Assembly (NCBI RefSeq): GCF_014836615.1
Contig: NZ_JACSQN010000004.1
Span: forward strand, 124,001 to 188,000
Direction of reading: 5' to 3'
DNA from: Sporosarcina quadrami
GTDB lineage: Bacteria > Bacillota > Bacilli > Bacillales_A > Planococcaceae
DNA: 64,000 nucleotides
The notes under the pieces were generated by a model that was not told the DNA's origin, made no database searches, and saw only the letters and a program-made list of their open reading frames with translations. Position numbers and translations under genes: made by a program. Positions 59,309 to 64,000 of this stretch are shown in pieces (position 1 is the stretch's first letter; every line of letters begins with the position of its first letter).

Positions 59309-60973
59309 TTGTATAAAATCAATTTTCGCCATACACGGCGCTTCCAGGAAATCATAAATGCGTTCCTTAAGCACGGTTTTGGACACGTTCTTTTCAGACT
59401 CGGACTCACAAACCGCAAGTCTTCAAAGCTGGATAATGCTGAAATGAACATGCAAGATATGGGCATTAGGCTGCGTAAAACGTTACAGGATCTCGGTCCT
59501 GCTTTCATTAAACTCGGTCAAGTCGCAAGTTCGAGAAGAGATCTGATTCCAGAACAAATTAGTGTGGAGCTAGCAAAACTGCAAGATCATGTTACACCCA
59601 TCCCTTTTGCAAAAGTGCGTGAAATTATCGAAATGGAGCTTGAAGCACCGCTTGAGAATCTATTCATCCGTTTCAATGAAGAACCACTTGCTGCTGCATC
59701 TATTGGTCAAGTACATGTTGCTGAACTGCCGACCGGAGAAAAAGTTGCCATTAAAGTGCAACGACCAGATATACGACAGACCATTAACAAGGACTTAGCC
59801 ATCTTGCGCGACTTAGTTGGATATTTGGAGGACAACGTCGAGTGGGCAAAAAGGTATTGTCTTAGAGATATGATCGACGAATTTGCTAGATCCCTTAACG
59901 ATGAATTAGATTACCGGGTTGAAGCGCGGAATGCTGACCGCATTGCGAAGCAGTTCATGGAAGATACGACGATTCATATTCCTTCAATCTATGAAGATTA
60001 TTCCACCGAAAAAGTATTGACGATGGAGATGATTGAGGGCATTAAAGTAAATGATTATGAACAGTTGGATACAAAAGGCTATGACAGGAAAGTCATTGCT
60101 GCACGTATTACAGATTCTTTATTGCATCAAATGTTCGTAGCGGGTTTCTTCCACGGAGACCCCCATCCCGGCAATATCTATATCCTCCCGGGAAACGTTA
60201 TAGCTTATCTGGATTTCGGCATGGTCGGTAGGCTGTCGGAAGATATGAAATATCATTTCGCTTCTTTGGTCATCCACTTGCGCAGTGGAGACACAAAAGC
60301 ACTAATGCGTACGTTTTATGCAATGGAGATTATCTCTGATGAGACAGACTTGCGTTCATTTAAAAGAGATGTAGAAGACTTGCAAAGTAAATATTACGAC
60401 ATTGCTTTAACGGAAGTTAGCCTTGGCACTGTGTTTCTTGAACTGTTCCAAGTTGCCTATCGTCATCATATCCAAGTGCCATCAGACATTACCATGCTAG
60501 GCAAAGCCGTTTTGACATCAGAAGGACTGCTGGCTGAACTCGATCCAGATATTAGTATTATGAAGTCCGTCGAACCTTTCGGCAAAAGGTTAATCGTAGA
60601 GCGCTACAATCCTAAGAACCTATTAGAAAGGTCTTGGGATGGCATGGTTGAAAATTTCGAAATCATCTCCCATCTTCCGAAAGACTTAAAAGCTATTGCG
60701 AACACCGTCAAAAAAGGAAAAGTTCAACTAGACATCAACGTCCAGCAAGTACAAATCTTTCTTAATCGTTTTGACCGCATAAGCAACCGTTTGTCTTTAA
60801 GCATCATTCTACTATCTTTCAGTATCCTGATGGTGGGCTTGATTGTCGGTGCTTCTATTGCAGGTCAAACGAACAGGTTATGGCATTTCCCTGTACTTGA
60901 AGTCGGTTCAGTTGTCGCTACGCTCATGTTTTTATATTTAATCATTAGCATTTTCAGGTCTGGTAGAATGTAG
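59309..60973 (+). CDS. AarF/ABC1/UbiB-family kinase-like protein
   Basis: The 554-residue product has the ABC1 (UbiB/ADCK) kinase-like core: the Ala-rich loop and KxGQ motif (FIKLGQVASSRRDLIP), PLAAASIGQVHVA, the ATP-contact IKVQRPDI, the catalytic GFFHGDPHPGN (HGD variation) and DFGMVGRL in place of DFG. Two C-terminal membrane helices (about 490-510 and 527-547) anchor it. Family members support quinone biosynthesis, likely by ATPase-driven lipid handling. TTG at 59309 lies after GGAGGGGG. It is a single-gene unit. Confidence 0.9.
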   Translation: MYKINFRHTRRFQEIINAFLKHGFGHVLFRLGLTNRKSSKLDNAEMNMQDMGIRLRKTLQDLGPAFIKLGQVASSRRDLIPEQISVELAKLQDHVTPIPFAKVREIIEMELEAPLENLFIRFNEEPLAAASIGQVHVAELPTGEKVAIKVQRPDIRQTINKDLAILRDLVGYLEDNVEWAKRYCLRDMIDEFARSLNDELDYRVEARNADRIAKQFMEDTTIHIPSIYEDYSTEKVLTMEMIEGIKVNDYEQLDTKGYDRKVIAARITDSLLHQMFVAGFFHGDPHPGNIYILPGNVIAYLDFGMVGRLSEDMKYHFASLVIHLRSGDTKALMRTFYAMEIISDETDLRSFKRDVEDLQSKYYDIALTEVSLGTVFLELFQVAYRHHIQVPSDITMLGKAVLTSEGLLAELDPDISIMKSVEPFGKRLIVERYNPKNLLERSWDGMVENFEIISHLPKDLKAIANTVKKGKVQLDINVQQVQIFLNRFDRISNRLSLSIILLSFSILMVGLIVGASIAGQTNRLWHFPVLEVGSVVATLMFLYLIISIFRSGRM

Positions 60974-60985
60974 CTGTATTGAAAA

Positions 60986-61023
60986 CAGGCACCAAGGTCG
61001 ATATGATTTGTCCCTGGTGCCTG
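60986..61023. terminator. Bidirectional terminator
   Basis: CAGGCACCA (60986-60994) pairs with TGGTGCCTG (61015-61023) between convergent genes. Confidence 0.7.
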
Positions 61024-61037
61024 CTCTTATGCTTTTT

Positions 61038-61925
61038 TCATTTTCGACCTAACACCATTTCCATAAATTTTGTCGAAGCTGGAGACAGTGGAACACTTTT
61101 TAATGAACAAACGCCAATGCTCCGATGTGGAATCTGTTCGTTCAACTGCACTTCATGCAGAATCCCTCTCTCCAAATATCCCTCTGTAAACTCCCTTGTC
61201 ACGCAAGCAATCCCCATATTGATGCGTGCGAATTCCACGACAAGATCATGCGAACCTAATTCGAATTCGGGAGCAATTTTCACGCCTTTCGATAATAAAT
61301 AATCCTCAACATATTTTCGAGAGTTCGAACTTGGCTCCAAGAAAATGAGCGGGAGCTTTGCTAATTCTTTGAACTCGATCGGTTTGGCAAGCAGTTTTCG
61401 GTATTTATCGCCATAAACAAATGTATCGTGAATAGCTAGACATGGCCTCACTTCCAGCGTCGAATCATTTACGGGAAGATTGCATATACCAATGTCCACT
61501 TCACCGGACTTCAAAAATGAAATGAGTGCATCTGTTGTTCCATTTTCGATTTTCAATTTAATATTCGGATATCGATTACGGAATGCTTCAAGTTGGGGAA
61601 GTAGAAAATATTTAGAAATCGTATCTCCCACCCCAATGCGCAGCTCGCCTGTCGTGAGATTTTTAAATTCGTTAATCTTTTCTTCACCGATTTCGATTAA
61701 ATTAATGGCTGAGTTAACATACTCCAAAAGAAGGCTTCCTTCAGTTGTCGGTGTAACGCCTTTAGGTGTGCGATTAAATAAACGGGTATTCAGTTCCCGT
61801 TCAAGCTGCATGATAGACTGACTAACAGCTGGCTGCGTCATGAATAGCGCTTTGGCGGCTTGCGAAAAGCTTTCATTCTTTCCGACGACACTGAAAACAC
61901 GATACAAATCGAGTTTACTTACCAT
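61038..61925 (-). CDS. LysR-family transcriptional regulator
   Basis: I use the ATG at 61925 after AAGGGGTG, giving 295 residues. The N-terminal winged HTH reads SFSQAAKALFMTQPAVSQSIMQLERELNTRLFNRTPKGV, followed by the LysR effector-binding domain (about 90-290: GELRIGVGDTISKYFLLPQL). It is divergent from the CofE-like gene, 109 bp away, and probably controls it. Confidence 0.93.
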   Translation of the reverse strand: MVSKLDLYRVFSVVGKNESFSQAAKALFMTQPAVSQSIMQLERELNTRLFNRTPKGVTPTTEGSLLLEYVNSAINLIEIGEEKINEFKNLTTGELRIGVGDTISKYFLLPQLEAFRNRYPNIKLKIENGTTDALISFLKSGEVDIGICNLPVNDSTLEVRPCLAIHDTFVYGDKYRKLLAKPIEFKELAKLPLIFLEPSSNSRKYVEDYLLSKGVKIAPEFELGSHDLVVEFARINMGIACVTREFTEGYLERGILHEVQLNEQIPHRSIGVCSLKSVPLSPASTKFMEMVLGRK

Positions 61926-62034
61926 ATAAACACCCCTTATACCCATCATTAGAATCATTAATTTTACTTATACCACGCACTAGTCGTATAGTACAAGTAG
62001 AAGGTCATTTAAAAAAGCGTTAGGAGCGATTCAT

Positions 62035-63228
62035 GTGGAAAGAGTAGTTGGAACGGTTGTCAGAGGTCTTCGTTGCCCAATTATTAATAAAGGGGACAAT
62101 ATCGAAGAAATCGTTGTAGATAGCGTATTAAAAGCGTCAGAAGTTGAAGGCATTACAATTAATGACAAAGATATCGTTACCGTCACAGAATCCATCGTTG
62201 CGCGCGCGCAAGGAAACTATGCAACCATTGATCATATTGCGAAAGATGTTCAGGCGAAATTCGGAGACGACACAATCGGTGTTATTTTCCCCATTTTGAG
62301 CCGTAACCGTTTTGCAATTTGCCTACGCGGGATCGCGAAAGGCGCAGCAAAGAAAATTGTTCTGATGCTCAGCTATCCTTCCGATGAAGTCGGAAATCAC
62401 TTAGTCGACCTCGACACGCTAGACGAAAAGGGCGTCAATCCCTGGACAGACGTGTTGAATGAAGAACAGTTCCGCAGTCATTTCGGTTATGGTAAACATA
62501 CATTTACCGGTGTAGATTACATCGACTATTATAAATCAATCGTTGAAGAATACGGTGTTGAATGTGAAGTCATCTTCTCGAACAATGCAAAAACAATTCT
62601 TGATTATACGAAAAACGTCCTTACTTGCGACATCCATACACGATTCAGAACGAAACGCATCTTGGAAGCGAACGGCGGCGAAAAGGTCTATAGCCTCGAC
62701 AATATTCTTTCTGAATCCGTTGACGGCAGTGGCTTTAACGAAGCATATGGGTTACTTGGATCTAACAAAGCGACGGAAGATAGCATTAAGCTATTTCCTA
62801 ACAACTGTCAACCAGTCGTTGACAATATCCAGGCAATGTTGAAGGAAAAGACGGGTAAAACGGTCGAAGTCATGGTGTACGGAGATGGCGCATTCAAAGA
62901 CCCAGTCGGAAAAATCTGGGAACTCGCTGATCCCGTCGTATCACCAGCCTACACAACAGGACTCGATGGTACCCCAAATGAAATTAAACTTAAATACTTG
63001 GCAGATAACAACTTCGCGGACCTACGTGGCGATGATTTGAAAAAAGCTATAAACGATTTCATCGAAAACAAAGACGAAGACCTCGTCGGCGCAATGGAAT
63101 CCCAAGGGACAACTCCACGTAAACTGACAGATCTTATCGGTTCATTATCCGATCTGACGTCAGGCAGCGGCGACAAAGGAACACCGATTGTATTCATCCA
63201 AGGTTATTTCGATAACTTTACTAAATAA
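62035..63228 (+). CDS. CofE-like F420-0:glutamate ligase family protein
   Basis: The start is GTG 62035, eight bases after AGGAG; the product is 397 residues. The N-terminus resembles F420 ligase (CofE) proteins ([43 protein letters not shown]), with the rest longer than classical CofE (~250). Firmicutes of this kind are not known to make F420, so the enzyme may add glutamate to another acceptor. It is controlled most likely by the divergent LysR gene. Function unproven. Confidence 0.75.
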   Translation: MERVVGTVVRGLRCPIINKGDNIEEIVVDSVLKASEVEGITINDKDIVTVTESIVARAQGNYATIDHIAKDVQAKFGDDTIGVIFPILSRNRFAICLRGIAKGAAKKIVLMLSYPSDEVGNHLVDLDTLDEKGVNPWTDVLNEEQFRSHFGYGKHTFTGVDYIDYYKSIVEEYGVECEVIFSNNAKTILDYTKNVLTCDIHTRFRTKRILEANGGEKVYSLDNILSESVDGSGFNEAYGLLGSNKATEDSIKLFPNNCQPVVDNIQAMLKEKTGKTVEVMVYGDGAFKDPVGKIWELADPVVSPAYTTGLDGTPNEIKLKYLADNNFADLRGDDLKKAINDFIENKDEDLVGAMESQGTTPRKLTDLIGSLSDLTSGSGDKGTPIVFIQGYFDNFTK

Positions 63229-63239
63229 GAAGTGTTATG

Positions 63240-63273
63240 CCCCTCATCATTTGAATGTGATGAGGGGTTTTTT
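63240..63273 (+). terminator. Terminator of the CofE-like gene
   Basis: CCCCTCATCA (63240-63249) pairs perfectly with TGATGAGGGG (63258-63267), followed by seven T's. Confidence 0.9.
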
Positions 63274-63302
63274 TATATGGGATGGGAGAGTTCATCGTTA
63301 TC

Positions 63303-63465
63303 GGGCGCGGGAGCACGGTTTATGGGCGCGCATTGGCTGGATACGAGCGCGGGGGCACGGTTTACGGGCGCGTTTTGGCTGGATACGGGCGAGGAAGCAC
63401 GGTTTACGGGCGCGCATTGGCTGGATACGGGCGAGGAAGCACGGTTTATGAGCGCGTTTTGAGCG
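63303..63465. repeat. 21-bp-periodic array D1 (42-bp double units)
   Basis: GCACGGTTTA starts at 63313, 63355, 63397 and 63439, 42 bp apart; between them TTGGCTGGATACG alternates, and GGGCGCG/GGGCGAG recurs every 21 bp. GC-rich, unlike arrays A-C. Confidence 0.9.
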
Positions 63466-63725
63466 GACAGACGTGCAGATTGAGCGGTTCTCGGTCGACA
63501 TTGAGCGGACAGGCATGTAGATTGAGCGGTTCCCGGCCGACATTGAGCGGACAGGCAGGCAGATTGAGCGGTTCTCGGTCGACATTGAGCGGACAGACAT
63601 ACAGATTGAGTGGTTCCCGGCCGACATTGAGCGGACAGGCGTGCAGATTGAGCGGACCCTGGTTGACATTGAGCGGACAGGCGTGCAGATTGAGCGGACC
63701 CTGGTCGACATTGAGCGGATTGGCC
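63466..63725. repeat. 21-bp-periodic array D2 (TTGAGCGG)
   Basis: TTGAGCGG begins at 63501, 63522, 63543, 63564, 63585, 63606 (as TTGAGTGG), 63627, 63648, 63669, 63690 and 63711, exactly 21 bp apart, with two alternating unit bodies (ACAGGC-TGNAGA and TTCYCGGYCGACA). Confidence 0.95.
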
Positions 63726-63743
63726 GCCAACCGACCTTTAATT

Positions 63744-63781
63744 AAAAAGAGATGCCTCCGCAAATGGAAGCATCTCTTTTT
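63744..63781. terminator. Terminator of the MetQ-like gene
   Basis: AAAAAGAGATGC (63744-63755) pairs with GCATCTCTTTTT (63770-63781), between array D2 and the lipoprotein gene. Confidence 0.8.
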
Positions 63782-63789
63782 ATTACATA

Positions 63790-64000
63790 TTATTCAAACG
63801 CCGGAATGGCAGTCTCATCATAATTCTCTTCCAAGAACTTGCGAACATCCTCGCTCGTCATCGCTTCCGCCAACTTTTGAATCGGTTCCCAATCTTTATT
63901 ATCCTCACGTGCAATCAATGTAATGGCGAAGTCATTTTCGATTCCTTCTGTTAGAAGTGCATCGCTTTTCGGCGTCAGTCCAAGTGGCGCGGCGTATGCC
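63790..64000 (-). CDS. MetQ-like ABC substrate-binding protein (C-terminal part)
   Basis: The frame enters from the right edge and ends at TAA (63792-63790); 69 complete codons are visible, encoding AYAAPLGLTPKSDALLTEG...FAITLIAREDNKDWEPIQKL...DETAIPAFE. The N-IARE-D-(N/K)-I-KKL-E-S-E-V-KFI-E-Y-GAVIPA(F/W) pattern is typical of the end of methionine-binding MetQ/NlpA lipoproteins. The beginning lies outside the window. Confidence 0.8.
   Translation of the reverse strand, partial: AYAAPLGLTPKSDALLTEGIENDFAITLIAREDNKDWEPIQKLAEAMTSEDVRKFLEENYDETAIPAFE

Noticed and set aside
63282..63923. Frames of 76-213 codons on both strands with RLSGSRSTLSGQ-like repeats
   Set aside because: Product of 21-bp (seven-codon) repetition in arrays D1/D2; no SD, and the frame continues across a terminator into the lipoprotein gene on the other strand.

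Overview
The window reads as chromosomal DNA of a low-to-medium GC, Gram-positive, Bacillales-type bacterium. Strong Shine-Dalgarno sequences (AGGAGG, AAGGGGTG), GTG and TTG starts, lipoprotein and Sec signals, a TPP riboswitch with an intrinsic terminator, and many Firmicute families (SwrC-like RND pump, MgtE, UMF1-type MFS, GuaC, SNF2/SWIM helicase, RRNPP-type HTH-TPR regulator) all point that way. A Planococcaceae/Sporosarcina-like host is my best guess from gene style alone. No rRNA, tRNA, IS element, phage or cas gene was seen.

Layout. 1-10.3 kb (all minus strand) holds two diverged copies of one cassette: HTH-TPR cytoplasmic peptide receptor, tiny exported pro-peptide, small secreted protein, ~850-aa two-half ABC-2 permease, ABC ATPase. 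The right-hand copy has lost its receptor except for a C-terminal stump but keeps a paralogous pro-peptide; both peptides share the core LPG(M/I)SEE. A nearly identical promoter block plus a CGGCCG-centred palindrome precedes both secreted-protein genes. I consider this an apparently undescribed quorum-sensing module. 10.4-12.7 kb is a polar amino-acid ABC importer, followed by MgtE (12.9), a CoA-transferase with a long structured leader (14.3-16.1), a CBS-ACT protein, an MFS exporter, and a PAS-GGDEF-EAL protein. A purine/uracil permease at 21.3-22.6 is broken by a 14-bp tandem duplication and is followed by a TetM-like GTPase. Then come a methyltransferase, a thioredoxin, an RND efflux pump and an AraC regulator.

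30.3-35.6 kb is an accessory stretch of small orphan genes, GNAT acetyltransferases and TauE, peppered with hairpin-forming dispersed repeats. 35.7-45.1 kb holds a MarR-MFS pair, an HExxH protein, a SNF2 helicase and an ABC-2 exporter. 45.8-49.1 kb holds two paralogous secreted modular proteins (two and three modules) with an identical-looking upstream element. 49.2-53 kb holds an ECF sigma/anti-sigma pair, a small protein and a diguanylate cyclase. 53.2-64 kb holds guaC, a DUF2207-like protein, a TPP-riboswitch-controlled SDR-LLM monooxygenase operon, an AarF/UbiB kinase, a LysR regulator divergent from a CofE-like ligase, and the end of a MetQ-like lipoprotein.

Across the window, five intergenic regions (20.8-21.2, 38.76-38.84, 45.26-45.62, 50.86-51.16, 63.3-63.73 kb) carry arrays of locus-specific ~14-bp words repeated every 21 (occasionally 19) bp, i.e. 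two helical turns. These arrays are not CRISPRs and not convincing genes; together they form the second main discovery of the window.
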